The translations under genes and the position numbers were made by a program. 64,000 nucleotides of DNA from Neisseria mucosa. Lineage in GTDB: Bacteria > Pseudomonadota > Gammaproteobacteria > Burkholderiales > Neisseriaceae. The stretch covers positions 1-64,000 of the forward strand of contig NZ_POWX01000003.1 in the NCBI RefSeq assembly GCF_003044445.1. Reading direction: 5' to 3'. Of this stretch, positions 1 through 8,875 are shown one piece after another; position 1 is the stretch's first letter, and every line of letters begins with the position of its first letter. Below the pieces are notes generated by a model, which did not search any database, had not been told where the DNA came from, and worked only from the letters and a program-made list of their open reading frames with translations.

Positions 1-181
1 CGGTCATGGTTTTGGATTGGGGATGTTCGAGTGCGCCGATGCCGCCTTCTTGATAGGCGCGTATCCACCGTCGCAGGTGGGTTCGGGAAATGCCGTAATG
101 ATCTGCGGTACGCTGTTGGCTGCGTATATGCAGGTAGTGGAGTACGGCTTGGTATTTGAAGTGTAATGTATATTTGCTCAT
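1..181 (-). CDS. IS3-type transposase OrfA, N-terminal 60 residues (partial)
   Basis: An open frame starts with ATG at 181 and runs off the left edge of the window. The product begins MSKYTLHFKYQAVLHYL and contains a helix-turn-helix with the run DHYGISRTHLRRWIRAY around residues 28-44. This is typical of the DNA-binding OrfA of IS3/IS150-group elements, which is normally joined to the DDE-containing OrfB by frameshifting. OrfB is not in the window. The element end is about 57 bases upstream, as expected for OrfA of a complete IS. Confidence 0.75.
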   Translation of the reverse strand, partial: MSKYTLHFKYQAVLHYLHIRSQQRTADHYGISRTHLRRWIRAYQEGGIGALEHPQSKTMT

Positions 182-238
182 AAAAAAACTGCACCTTGTG
201 AGTTGGAGGGGGATGTCCAACTTTTGGGGTGCAGTTCA
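1..238 (-). mobile_element. IS3-family insertion sequence, one end (rest outside window)
   Basis: The right-hand boundary is an inverted-repeat type end: read inward on the minus strand from base 238 it starts TGAACTGCACC, with the TG...CA terminal dinucleotide usual for IS3-family elements. It is followed by a short leader and the start of a transposase OrfA. Only this end lies in the window, so completeness cannot be judged. The element ends about 33 bases from the stop of the neighbouring lipoprotein gene. Confidence 0.7.
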
Positions 239-271
239 ATTTTCAGACGACCTTTTGTCATTGTTGCCGAA

Positions 272-832
272 TTAACGGCGACGACCGAATCCGCGACCCA
301 TCGGGCGGCGGTAGTTGGAAGGTTGTTGGGTGGTTTGACGGTAGCGGGGTTGTTGTTGAGCCTGCTGCGCGGGGATGCTGCGGGTATTCAGTTGCTGGCT
401 GGTACGGCCGTTTGGACGGGCAGTTTGGTAGTAATGGGAACGTGCGCGCTGTGCAATCGGGCTGTTTTGGTTGTTCGCACGGGTGAATTTGTTTGCCAGC
501 GCGTTACCGATAAACGCGCCTGCGGCTGTACCGATCAGGCTTTGGAGCAGCCAGCTTCCTGTGGATTGGTCGTAAATATATTGTTGTCCGTCTTTGCCGG
601 TAACGGGTTGACCGTTGTTGCCGTTGGCTTGCGCTTCGGCAGGGATGGTGTCTTGTACGGCTTCGGGAGTGAGTTGGTAAACGGTATTGTCCTGCTGGCC
701 GTTTTGCTGTGCCAATTGTTGTTGCAGGGCTTCGATTTGTTTTTGCTGCTGTTCAAGCTGTGCTTGCGTATTGTCTTTGCAGGCGGCAAGGGCGAAAGCG
801 GAGAGCGCGGCTAAGGCGATAATTTTTTTCAT
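272..832 (-). CDS. Glycine-zipper lipoprotein
   Basis: The 186-residue product has a lipoprotein signal peptide MKKIIALAALSAFALAAC with lipobox LAAC and Cys18 as the predicted lipidated residue. After it comes a Gln-rich stretch (about residues 23-45) that could form a short coiled coil, a central segment with the glycine zipper GTAAGAFIGNALA, and a basic Arg/Gln-rich tail ending RGFGRRR. It is probably anchored in a cell-envelope membrane; the function is unknown. Similar glycine-zipper lipoproteins are common in Neisseria. The stop lies close to the IS element end at 238, but the gene looks intact. Confidence 0.8.
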   Translation of the reverse strand: MKKIIALAALSAFALAACKDNTQAQLEQQQKQIEALQQQLAQQNGQQDNTVYQLTPEAVQDTIPAEAQANGNNGQPVTGKDGQQYIYDQSTGSWLLQSLIGTAAGAFIGNALANKFTRANNQNSPIAQRARSHYYQTARPNGRTSQQLNTRSIPAQQAQQQPRYRQTTQQPSNYRRPMGRGFGRRR

Positions 833-959
833 TGTTCTGTGTTTCCTTGGTCGGTTGTCATTAATGCCGTCTTATGTAAGTCGGCGGCGTGGTTCTAAGC
901 GCGTGGCCTGCCTGCCATATGGTGTGTTTTGGGGATTTATCAAGCAAGGTTTCTCTTTT

Positions 960-1460
960 TTACAATGGGAGTTTCGGTAGTTTGGCTGCAAAAGCAAGAC
1001 TGTCGGCAACAATATTTCCTTGAGGTTTCACTTCGTGTTCGGTTTCCATAATAAGCAGTTTGTCGGGGCGGCGGGCGTGCAGGCTCATGTGCATTTCAGC
1101 GGGGGAGAAGGGGAGGTGATGGTGTTTGGCAAATGTTTGTGCGCGTTGATTGGCGGTTTTGAGCATGGGCATCAGGGTGATGTCGAGATGGAAGCGGCGA
1201 ACACCCAAAATAAGGATGCGTGCGGCGAAGAAGTCGGCTTCTTCCGTAAACACGGCGGGACTGTTGCAGTTGAAGTCGTGGCGTTCGGCTGCAATCAATG
1301 TGGCGAGAGAGCGGATTTGCGGAATCAGGGCCTCGCTGATAAGGCCAGAAGTTTGGGGAACGGGGTCGTCTGAAAATGTGTTGTGGCTGTTGCCGTCAAC
1401 AATCATATGGCAGCGGTGGAGGGTTTGTGGACGTCTTTGGATATTTGCAGAGAGGTTCAT
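960..1460 (-). CDS. Conserved hypothetical protein
   Basis: The 166-residue product starts MNLSANIQRRPQ. The ATG at 1460 is chosen because AAAGGA lies 6-11 bases upstream; an in-frame upstream ATG at 1490 lacks such a site. There is no signal peptide or membrane segment and I do not recognise a family. It has a His-rich central part (KHHHLPFSPAEMHMSLH). Around residues 29-33 the sequence FSDDP is encoded by an internal DUS (about 1367-1378). It appears monocistronic. Confidence 0.55.
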   Translation of the reverse strand: MNLSANIQRRPQTLHRCHMIVDGNSHNTFSDDPVPQTSGLISEALIPQIRSLATLIAAERHDFNCNSPAVFTEEADFFAARILILGVRRFHLDITLMPMLKTANQRAQTFAKHHHLPFSPAEMHMSLHARRPDKLLIMETEHEVKPQGNIVADSLAFAAKLPKLPL

Positions 1461-1521
1461 GGCTTTTCCTTTATTTACAACTGTTCGCATCGTTTATTGG
1501 GATTGGCGGCCACGAAGGGTA

Positions 1522-1550
1522 TAAAAAAAGCCGCTCAATCAGGGCGGCTC
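1522..1550 (-). terminator. Rho-independent terminator, minus strand
   Basis: Stem AGCCGC/GCGGCT (1529-1534 with 1544-1549) is followed on the minus strand by seven T. It lies upstream of the 960-1460 gene, so it would terminate a transcript coming from the gene-free stretch to its right. Confidence 0.6.
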
Positions 1551-1589
1551 TTGTTTTGCTGTTCATTTCCGTCTGTTTCAGACAAGCGC

Positions 1590-1618
1590 AAAAAAGTACC
1601 GCACGTTTGTGTGGTACC
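1590..1618 (-). terminator. Second minus-strand intrinsic terminator
   Basis: Stem GTACC/GGTAC (1596-1600 with 1613-1617) extends through CAC/GTG around a four-base loop and is followed on the minus strand by TTTTTT. It sits about 45 bases before the terminator at 1522-1550. Confidence 0.55.
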
Positions 1619-1873
1619 AATAGAAGAATGCGTTTGAATGCTTAGCGGTTTGCATGACGGTATTTCGCTGGATATTGAATATATATGCGTCGAAGTTTAA
1701 AGCAGAAAGTCGAATAATTTCAATACTTGATGGATAAATTTGATTAATAATTCTTCAACTTGTTGTAATTAATAGAATTTATTTTTAAGCTGTGTATGGG
1801 GAGACGCATGGTATGCGGATGTTGGGGGTGAAGTATCATCGCTTGGGCAGGTTTGATGCCGGATATTTTAAAA
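1619..1873. other. AT-rich intergenic stretch without a gene
   Basis: No open frame with a ribosome binding site is visible on either strand. The sequence is AT-rich between 1690 and 1790. Two minus-strand terminators lie just to its left, so a short untranslated transcript could originate here. Confidence 0.4.
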
Positions 1874-1913
1874 AGGTCGTCTGAAAACGGGAAATACCGG
1901 TTTCAGACGACCT
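1874..1913 (-). terminator. DUS-pair hairpin terminator after amylosucrase
   Basis: Inverted copies of AGGTCGTCTGAAA with extra pairing (ACGG/CCGG-type inner bases) form a long stem about 25 bases beyond the amylosucrase stop. Confidence 0.75.
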
Positions 1914-1938
1914 CTGCGTTTTTAAGCTGCTTCAATCA

Positions 1939-3849
1939 TCAGGCGATTTCGAGCCACATCACTTGGTAGGGGCGCAGCACCAAATCCTGATTCAGTGCCA
2001 CTGTCTCGCCGCTGATGAGGTCTTTGGCACGGGCGGGCATGGCTTGCAGGGTGTGCGCGCTGATGGTTTGAGCGTGTTCGCTGAAGTTGCCGAACGCCAA
2101 AAGCGCGTTGTTGCGGATGTAGCCGATGATGTGTTTGTTGTTGGTGTTGAAGGTCACCAGACGGCCGCCGTTCAAACGCGGGTTGTTTTGGCGGATGTCT
2201 ATCATGTGGCGCAGGCCTTGATAGATTTGTCCGGCTGCGGTGGATGCGTCGTGGCGTTGTTCGTACAACTCGGCGTTGTAACGCGGACGGTGCGCCCAGC
2301 GGCTGTCGTCGCTCTTATTGCTGTCGCTTGACCAGTCGTCGTCATTCAACGTGCCGACTTCGTCGCCGAGATAAATCAGCGGCAGGCCGCCGGTACTCAG
2401 GGCGATGCTGTACAAGAGTTTGATGCGGTCAACAGCGTGTGGGTCGTGTTGTGCTAAACCTGCCAAAGCGGCGGCAGTACCACTGACGCGGCAGTCGCCT
2501 GTGTTGGGGTTGTATTGGAAAGGCACGCCGCGCGCAAAGCTGCCGTCGAAATGGTTGACGAAGAAGCGGTTGAGGAATTGGCGGTGGTCGTAGCCGTGGA
2601 TGCCGAATTGCGATGCGTCTTCGTCGGCAAACGTCCAGCCGATGTCGTCATGGCTGCGGACGTAGTTGACCCATGCGGTATGGTCGGGCAGGTTGTGGCG
2701 GTAGGAGAGGGCTTGGTGGAGCAGGTTGACTTCTCGGGTGGCGAGGGTGTTCCACAACAATGCCATTTGCAGCGGGTTGTAGCCGATTTGGCATTCGTCT
2801 TGTGCGATGTATTGGACGACTTGGTCGGGGTGGACGATGGCTTCGGATTTGAAGAACACGGCAGGTGCGGCGATGCGCATGACGGCGTTGAACGCGCGGA
2901 TTAAGGCATGGGCTTGCGGCAGGTTTTCGCAGCTTGTGCCCATTTGCTTCCAAATGAAGGCAACGGCGTCCATACGCAGGATGTCAACGCCCAAATTGGC
3001 GAGGAACATCATTTCGCCCGCCATGGCGCGGAACACCCAGGGATTGCTGTAATTCAAATCCCATTGGAAGGAATTGAACGTCGTCCACACCCAGCGTCCG
3101 TCTTCTAATTGGGAGAAGCCGCCCGGATGCTGGTCGGGGAAGATTTCGCGCAGGGTGCGGTCGTATTGGTCGGGCATCCAGCGGTCGGGGAAAATATAGT
3201 AGAAATTGTCGAAAAGCGGATTGCCGGCGGCGCAGCCTTTTGCCCATTCGTGTTCGTTAGACGTGTGGTTGAAGATGAAATCGACGACGGCGGAAATGCC
3301 TGCTTCGTGCAGCGCGGCAATGACATCGCGCAAATCGTCTATCGTACCCAAAGCGGGATTGACATCGCGGTAGCTGCTGACCGCATAGCCGCCGTCGCTT
3401 TTGCCTTCGGGACATTTAAACAGGGGCATCATGTGCAGATAAGTCAGCCCCAGCTCTTGGAAATAAGGGATTTTGGCTTTTAAGCCTTTCAAATCGCCCG
3501 CAAACAAATCGACATAGCACACGCCGCCAACCTGTTTGTTAGACAAAATCCAATCGGGATCGCTCTCGCGTGCGGCATCAATGGCTTTCAGAGACTTGTC
3601 GCGTTGGGAATAGCTTTGCCATGCTTGTGCAATCAGTTGTTCCAGCATGGGCAGGACGGCTTCGTTGTCGTTGTAAACGTTGTCCAGCTCGTGCATCAGC
3701 TTGGGAAAATGCTCGTCCAAACGTCTGTCAAACTGTTTCCAATCTTCGGAAGCTTCGATGGTCGCACGCTGTTTGGGGCTATATTCTGCCAAGGCGCGCT
3801 CTTTGAGATGATGCAGGGTCAAATCGACCTGTTGGGTCTGGGTCAACAT
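1939..3849 (-). CDS. ams: Amylosucrase (GH13)
   Basis: The 636-residue protein closely resembles the N. polysaccharea amylosucrase and has the same length. The enzyme transfers glucose from sucrose to a growing alpha-1,4-glucan and releases fructose, without nucleotide sugars. The GH13 catalytic triad is visible: nucleophile Asp294 in DILRMDAVAF, acid/base Glu336 in FFKSEAIV, and Asp401 in YVRSHDDIG. The N-terminal helical domain (about residues 1-90) typical of amylosucrases precedes the barrel. A GGAG lies about 10 bases before the ATG at 3849. It is monocistronic, with a DUS hairpin terminator behind it. The MalQ-GlgB fusion at 32343-36653 could process its product. Confidence 0.95.
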   Translation of the reverse strand: MLTQTQQVDLTLHHLKERALAEYSPKQRATIEASEDWKQFDRRLDEHFPKLMHELDNVYNDNEAVLPMLEQLIAQAWQSYSQRDKSLKAIDAARESDPDWILSNKQVGGVCYVDLFAGDLKGLKAKIPYFQELGLTYLHMMPLFKCPEGKSDGGYAVSSYRDVNPALGTIDDLRDVIAALHEAGISAVVDFIFNHTSNEHEWAKGCAAGNPLFDNFYYIFPDRWMPDQYDRTLREIFPDQHPGGFSQLEDGRWVWTTFNSFQWDLNYSNPWVFRAMAGEMMFLANLGVDILRMDAVAFIWKQMGTSCENLPQAHALIRAFNAVMRIAAPAVFFKSEAIVHPDQVVQYIAQDECQIGYNPLQMALLWNTLATREVNLLHQALSYRHNLPDHTAWVNYVRSHDDIGWTFADEDASQFGIHGYDHRQFLNRFFVNHFDGSFARGVPFQYNPNTGDCRVSGTAAALAGLAQHDPHAVDRIKLLYSIALSTGGLPLIYLGDEVGTLNDDDWSSDSNKSDDSRWAHRPRYNAELYEQRHDASTAAGQIYQGLRHMIDIRQNNPRLNGGRLVTFNTNNKHIIGYIRNNALLAFGNFSEHAQTISAHTLQAMPARAKDLISGETVALNQDLVLRPYQVMWLEIA

Positions 3850-4250
3850 GATGTTTACTCCGAGTTGAGGTTGGATTTGTTTGGAAGCCTGATTCCGGCG
3901 GGAATGCTGGCCGGAAACAGGCTTATCATACTTTAAGAAACTACTTGTGAACAGAGTTTGGAGAGGAGTAACCGTATTGTTTTATGTGGAATTTTTTTAA
4001 ATCTAGGGCGGCGGGTGTGCTTGGGATAACTGTATATATTATTTAGAAAAAAATTTCATGTATGGAAGACGGTAGGGCAGGGGGATGTTTGGGACGAAGG
4101 GGGGGAGGAATATCGGATACCTGTCGGATGATTTGGTTTACAAAGGTTTATGACGAGCGCGGAAAGGCTGGATTAATAGTGAAATCATACGGATGAAAAC
4201 AATTTCCTTTGACGGAAGTCAAATGATTGGGATGACATGAAGGGATAAAT
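3850..4250. other. Intergenic region upstream of amylosucrase
   Basis: About 400 bases with no convincing gene on either strand. It presumably holds the amylosucrase promoter; the AT-rich stretch around 3970-4060 is the likeliest place, but no clear -35/-10 pair is convincing. Confidence 0.4.
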
Positions 4251-4287
4251 AGAAAAGGTTTTCAGAGGTCGTCTGAAAACCTTTTCT
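4251..4287 (-). terminator. Terminator of znuD
   Basis: A perfect 15-base stem (4251-4265 with 4273-4287) has a seven-base loop that completes a DUS. It lies 16 bases past the znuD stop. Confidence 0.8.
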
Positions 4288-4302
4288 CTTGTCTATCGCC
4301 CC

Positions 4303-6591
4303 TTAAAACTTAAAGTTCACGCCGCCGGTGAAGCTGCGTCCCATTTGCGGGGTGTCGGACAGGAAGCTGCTGTGGGCGTAAACGGATTGGTTGAACAGGT
4401 TGTCTGCTTTGACATACCAATTCCACTCGCCGTAGCCGGTGCGGCGGCGGTAGTTTGCGCCGAGGTTGAGCATATGGTGTCCGGGCGTGCGCGTTTCGTA
4501 GCGGGCGAGTTTGTTTTGGGCAAACACGCGGTAGTAGTCGAGATGGGCATCGATGCGGTCGGTCAGCGCGGCATTCAGGTGAAAGCCGAGTCGTGCGGCG
4601 GGCACGCGCGGGGCGTTTTGGTCGGCTTGGGCAATGAGTGGGCGGTTGCCGTAGGCGTCTTCCCTGCCGGGCAGCGACGGAAGGTTTTTCAGACGACCTC
4701 TGACGTAGTCGCCGGACAGTCCGATGCGGTAGCGCGGCGTGGGCTTGAAGAAGATTTGGCCTTCCGCGCCGTAGAAGTCGGCACCGGATTGGTTGTAGCG
4801 CACGAGTTTCATTTCGCTGTCGTCTTCGATGGATTTGGGGCCGCGTCCGTCGTTGAGGGTTTGGGCGTAGATGTAGTTGCCGAAGCGGTTGCGGTAGAGT
4901 GCCAGATTGTATTGCCAGCGGTCGCCTTCGTAGCCCAGCGCGAGTTCGATGTTGTTGGAACGCTCTTTGTTGAGGTGTTTGTTGCCGACTTCAAAAGTGT
5001 TGGTGGCGACGTGTTTGCCGTGTGCGTACAGCTCTTGCGTTGACGGCAGGCGCTCCTGATGGGAAGCGGTCAGGCTGAGTTTGTGGTATGGCGAGAAATA
5101 CCAGTTGCCGGAAAGCGCGAACGAGCGGGCGGTTTGGCGGTGCGCGCCGAGGTCGGGCAAGGGGTGGTTGTAGTAGTTTTCCCGATCAATCAATGCCTTG
5201 TCGTACTGGATGGCGGCTTTTTGTTTTTCCACGCGCACGCCGCCTTCAAGCGAGAAATTGTCCCAATTTGCCTGTTCTACGCCGAAAAAGCTGTAATGAT
5301 GCACATCGTTGTCGATCAGCATCGGTTGTTGGACGGTTTCGGGAATGGCGGAAAGCGCGCTGGATTTTTGGGTCAGGTATTGCACGCCCCAACTGCCTTT
5401 CAGACGACCTATGGGCAGATGGCGCAATTCGATGCGGGCATTTTGCGTTTTGTTTTTAAAGAAGTTTTCCACCGCATCGCCCGCTTTTTCGTCGTGGCGG
5501 TAGTCGTTGCGGTTCAGATGCACGCGCAGGGCTTCAAAACCGGGGAGCGGCTGCTTCCATTCGGCGCGGATTTCGTAGCGTTTGTTGCGCAGGTCTATCC
5601 ACGGTCTGCCGTTGTGGGTATGCGCGTGTGCATTATCGTCGTCATGGAAGCCGCAGCTCAAACCCGGATTGTCGTAATCGACGTCTTCTTCGGTCAACAG
5701 GTGCGGATAAAGCTGCAAATAGCGTTTGTTAATCAAACTCTTCTGCCAAATGATGTCGGCGTGGCAGTCGTCGTAGAGATGGCTGTGGGCAGGCAGGCCG
5801 TAGCGGTCGCGACGGTCGCTGTATGCCGCGCCGATAAAGCCTTTCTCGCCCACCCAAGACAGCCCGATGCTGCCCGTTTGCGAATCGGCATGGCTGTCAG
5901 GCAGCCGTTTCAGATGACCTTCTTCCTTGCGGTAACGCGGTACGGCGTAGTCGCCCGATTTGCGGTACAACCCTTCCGTGTGCAACACAAAATTTTTGCC
6001 CAGTCCGACATTGATGCCGCCGGACGTGAGTTTTTCCAAATTGCCGCTGCTCAGGCGCAGCCCCAGTTCGCCCGATACGCCGTTTTCAGGCATTTTTTCG
6101 GGGATTTTTCCATCGGCAACATCCACCAAGCCCGCCACATTGCCCGAGCTGTACAATAACGTTACCGGCCCGCGCAGGATTTCGACCTGTTGCGACAAGG
6201 CGGTGTCCACCATCAGGGCATGGTCGGGCGAGAAATCCGCCATGTCGCCGGTTTCGCCGTGATGGTTCAACACTTTAATCCGTCTACCCGTCTGCCCGCG
6301 TATCACAGGCGCGGACGCGCCGCCGCCGTATTGCGAAGCATGGACGCCCGGCACGCCGTTGAGCGCATCGCCCAGATTGACGGCTTTTTGCCGCAGCGTA
6401 TCGCCGCTGATGATTTTGTCGGAGGCAGTCGAAGTGTGCAGCAGCCCCGAAGTAGCGCGCGGATGGCTTTTACCGACGACGTTGACCGTTTCCAAGTCCA
6501 CCGTCTGCTCGGTTTCATGCGCTTGGGCGATGGCCGGAAGATTGATGATCAGTAATGCTAAAACAATGGGTTTAAGCGTGGCTTGTGTCAT
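4303..6591 (-). CDS. znuD: TonB-dependent outer-membrane zinc receptor ZnuD
   Basis: The 762-residue protein is clearly the ZnuD family of Neisseria: signal peptide ending AQAHETEQT, TonB box/plug segment (VDLETVNVVGKS), plug domain with the run QYGGGASAPVIRGQTGRRIK, a 22-strand-type barrel and a C-terminal Phe (GGVNFKF). His/Asp-rich external loops expected to bind metal are seen (HSHLYDDCHAD and CGFHDDDNAHAHTHNGRPW). It imports zinc across the outer membrane using TonB energy. The ATG at 6591 is preferred to an upstream in-frame TTG at 6615. An exact Zur operator lies 31 bases upstream. Two internal DUS give the tetrapeptide GRLK and a degenerate third gives GHLK. Confidence 0.95.
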   Translation of the reverse strand: MTQATLKPIVLALLIINLPAIAQAHETEQTVDLETVNVVGKSHPRATSGLLHTSTASDKIISGDTLRQKAVNLGDALNGVPGVHASQYGGGASAPVIRGQTGRRIKVLNHHGETGDMADFSPDHALMVDTALSQQVEILRGPVTLLYSSGNVAGLVDVADGKIPEKMPENGVSGELGLRLSSGNLEKLTSGGINVGLGKNFVLHTEGLYRKSGDYAVPRYRKEEGHLKRLPDSHADSQTGSIGLSWVGEKGFIGAAYSDRRDRYGLPAHSHLYDDCHADIIWQKSLINKRYLQLYPHLLTEEDVDYDNPGLSCGFHDDDNAHAHTHNGRPWIDLRNKRYEIRAEWKQPLPGFEALRVHLNRNDYRHDEKAGDAVENFFKNKTQNARIELRHLPIGRLKGSWGVQYLTQKSSALSAIPETVQQPMLIDNDVHHYSFFGVEQANWDNFSLEGGVRVEKQKAAIQYDKALIDRENYYNHPLPDLGAHRQTARSFALSGNWYFSPYHKLSLTASHQERLPSTQELYAHGKHVATNTFEVGNKHLNKERSNNIELALGYEGDRWQYNLALYRNRFGNYIYAQTLNDGRGPKSIEDDSEMKLVRYNQSGADFYGAEGQIFFKPTPRYRIGLSGDYVRGRLKNLPSLPGREDAYGNRPLIAQADQNAPRVPAARLGFHLNAALTDRIDAHLDYYRVFAQNKLARYETRTPGHHMLNLGANYRRRTGYGEWNWYVKADNLFNQSVYAHSSFLSDTPQMGRSFTGGVNFKF

Positions 6592-6621
6592 TTTGGGTTT
6601 CCCGTCATATTTCAAATAAAT

Positions 6622-6636
6622 TGTTATTATATAACA
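6622..6636 (-). promoter_or_regulatory. Zur operator upstream of znuD
   Basis: TGTTATTATATAACA matches all 15 positions of the meningococcal Zur consensus TGTTATDWHATAACA (consensus quoted from memory). It is 31 bases before the znuD start. Zur with zinc should repress znuD here; the likely zur gene is at 46170-46646. Confidence 0.9.
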
Positions 6637-6838
6637 TCACATCATTAATATGACAAGAATTCAAGGAACAAACCGCATTTGATGCGGCAAAACAGCCAAG
6701 CCCAAGCCCATACAAACAGCAAAAAACTAAAGGTCGTCTGAAACCCAATATCTTGAAAATGATAAAAAAGACGGAAACAGCGGCAGCGCGCCATCCCCTC
6801 GTTTGCTTGGAACGAATCATGTTGCCTAAACAACAAAA

Positions 6839-6878
6839 AAGGTCGTCTGAAAACGCAATATGGTTTTCAGACGACCTT
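6839..6878 (-). terminator. DUS hairpin terminator after the cupin gene
   Basis: Inverted arms AAGGTCGTCTGAAAAC / GTTTTCAGACGACCTT with an eight-base loop, 16 bases beyond the stop at 6895. Confidence 0.75.
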
Positions 6879-6894
6879 GTCGGTTTGATGACTG

Positions 6895-7374
6895 CTATTT
6901 GGTAGCTTGGGCGGCGGCGGTCTCGGCAATCAGGTCAAGGAAGACCAGCGGCTCTTTACCGATGTTCTTCAACGCATGGGACTGGCCGGGGCGGGCGATG
7001 GTGATGTCGCCGGCGCCAACTTCGGTCTGTTTGCCCGTGCTGTCGGTAAACACGCCTTTGCCCGATACGATGATGTAAACGTCTTCGTTGTCGGTGTGTT
7101 TGTGTTCGCCGATGGATGCGCCCGGCGGCAGGGTCAGCCAGCCGATTTCCCTAAACGCGTCTTGTGCGGCGGTCTGGTGGCGGTTGAAGGCGAAGCGGCC
7201 GAGCAGCGGGCCTTTGCCTCCGGCTGCATTTTCGCGGTTCCACTCCGCCAAGTCGGCTTTTTTGTACACTTGGACGCTACGGTCGGTAGGTTTGGCCTGT
7301 TCCGCGGCGTGGATACTGACGGTCGTGCCGAGCAGAAAGGCGACGGACAATGCGGCAAATAGCGGTTTCATCAT
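6895..7374 (-). CDS. Periplasmic cupin-domain protein
   Basis: The 159-residue product has a Sec signal peptide (MMKPLFAALSVAFLLGTTVSIHA, cleavage after HAA likely) and a single cupin barrel. Cupin motif 1 is seen as GASIGEHKHTDNEDVYIIVSG, with metal-ligand candidates His-His-Glu, and motif 2 as GDITIARPGQSHALKN. This fold often binds a metal or small molecule; the substrate is unknown. The first two codons are both ATG. GGAG lies 4 bases before the first and 7 before the second, so the start may be at 7371. It is convergent with nothing and sits between znuD and pepA on the same strand. Confidence 0.75.
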   Translation of the reverse strand: MMKPLFAALSVAFLLGTTVSIHAAEQAKPTDRSVQVYKKADLAEWNRENAAGGKGPLLGRFAFNRHQTAAQDAFREIGWLTLPPGASIGEHKHTDNEDVYIIVSGKGVFTDSTGKQTEVGAGDITIARPGQSHALKNIGKEPLVFLDLIAETAAAQATK

Positions 7375-7465
7375 GGTTCTCCGTTTGTTGGTTGTATCAG
7401 AAGATGATGCGTTCCGTTTTCAGACGACCTGCGGGGTCGGTTGCTTACCCCGCAGGCGTCCAGAC

Positions 7466-8875
7466 TTATTTCACGTTGCGCAGATAGTTCAGCAACAAGG
7501 GAACAGGGCGGCCGGTTGCGCCTTTTTCGCTGCCTGATTTCCATGCCGTACCCGCGATGTCGAGGTGCGCCCACGGGTAGTCTTCGGTGAAGTAAGACAG
7601 GAAGGTGGCGGCGGTAATCGTGCCTGCGCCGGGCGTGCCGATGTTGGGGATGTCGGCGAAGTTGGATTTGAGCTGGTCTTTGTAGGTTTCAAAGAGCGGC
7701 AGTTGCCATGCTTTGTCGTCCACGTTGCGGGAGGCGGCGAGCAGGCTGTCGACCAAATCTTGATTGTTCCCCATCACGCCGCTGACGTCATGCCCCAAGG
7801 CGATGATGCACGCGCCGGTCAGGGTGGCGACGTCGATGACGGCTTTGGGCTTGAACTGCTCGGCGTAAGTGAGCGCGTCGCACAAAATCAAACGACCTTC
7901 GGCATCGGTGTTCAACACTTCAATCGTCAGACCTTTCATGCTTTTCACGACGTCGCCCGGTTTGTTTGCCGCGCCGGAAGGCATGTTTTCGCAAGTGGCG
8001 ACGACGGCGACGAGGTTGATCGGCAGTTGCAGTTTGACGGCGGCGCAGAAGGTGCTGATGACGGTTGCCGCGCCGCACATGTCAAACTTCATTTCATCCA
8101 TGTTCAAACCGGGCTTAAGAGAGATACCGCCGGTGTCGAAGGTGATGCCTTTGCCGACCAAGACGACGGGGGCGGCTTCTTTGTCGGCTGCGCCGAAGTA
8201 GCTCAATTCAATCAGATAGGGGTCTTCCACGCTGCCTTTGGCAACCGACCAGAAGGAACCCATGTTTTCTTTGATGTAGTCTTTTTCGATGATTTTGGCG
8301 TGTGCGCCCAGTTTTTCGGCTTCGGCTTTGGCGGTGCGCGCTAAGAATTCGGGCGTGCATTCGTTGGGCGCGGCGTTGCCCAAGTCGCGGCAGAGGCTTT
8401 GTCCGTAAACCTGCGCTTCGGCGACGCGCAGGGCTTCTTTGACGGCGGCTTCGTGTGCGGTGTGGAACACGGCTTGTGCGAATTTGGCGGGCTTGGCTTC
8501 TTTTTTGTAGCGGTCGAAACGGTAGGCGGCGTTGCCGAACGCGATGGCGAAGGCTTCGGCAACGGCGGCGGCTTGCGCTTCATCGAAGGCATGGATGTCC
8601 GCATTGACCGTTTCCTGATTTTGCGCCCATTTGGCGGCTTCGGCGGCAGCTTTGTTCAGCGCGGCGCGGTCGGTTTTTTCGAGGCGGACGACGGCGACTG
8701 CCTGCAAACCGTTGTCCGTCGGTATTTTGGTGTCGGCAAAAGTTTGACCTTCTTCAAGCGAAGACAAAAGGGCAAGGGCGGTAGGGTGGTTTAATTGCGC
8801 TGCTTCGGTGCAGACAAATAACTGCGCGCCTGCCTGTTGCGGCTGCAAGGTTCCGGCTTTTGTGCTAAATTCCAC
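7466..8875 (-). CDS. pepA: Leucyl aminopeptidase (M17)
   Basis: The 469-residue cytosolic metallopeptidase removes N-terminal residues, mainly Leu, from peptides. The M17 signature NTDAEGRL is present, as is the metal-binding segment VGKGITFDTGGISLKPG. The C-terminal catalytic domain begins around residue 165. The start is a GTG at 8875, chosen because AGGAG lies 7 bases upstream and the length then fits the family; the frame is open further upstream but that sequence is antisense to lptF. It is divergent from lptF with three DUS between them. Confidence 0.93.
   Translation of the reverse strand: MEFSTKAGTLQPQQAGAQLFVCTEAAQLNHPTALALLSSLEEGQTFADTKIPTDNGLQAVAVVRLEKTDRAALNKAAAEAAKWAQNQETVNADIHAFDEAQAAAVAEAFAIAFGNAAYRFDRYKKEAKPAKFAQAVFHTAHEAAVKEALRVAEAQVYGQSLCRDLGNAAPNECTPEFLARTAKAEAEKLGAHAKIIEKDYIKENMGSFWSVAKGSVEDPYLIELSYFGAADKEAAPVVLVGKGITFDTGGISLKPGLNMDEMKFDMCGAATVISTFCAAVKLQLPINLVAVVATCENMPSGAANKPGDVVKSMKGLTIEVLNTDAEGRLILCDALTYAEQFKPKAVIDVATLTGACIIALGHDVSGVMGNNQDLVDSLLAASRNVDDKAWQLPLFETYKDQLKSNFADIPNIGTPGAGTITAATFLSYFTEDYPWAHLDIAGTAWKSGSEKGATGRPVPLLLNYLRNVK

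Noticed and set aside
203..814. Long plus-strand frame over the first lipoprotein gene
   Set aside because: It is antisense to a clear lipoprotein with signal peptide and has no ribosome site; a G+C-driven shadow.
5059..6159. 366-codon plus-strand frame inside znuD
   Set aside because: Antisense to znuD, whose identity is certain; no start signal or recognisable domain.
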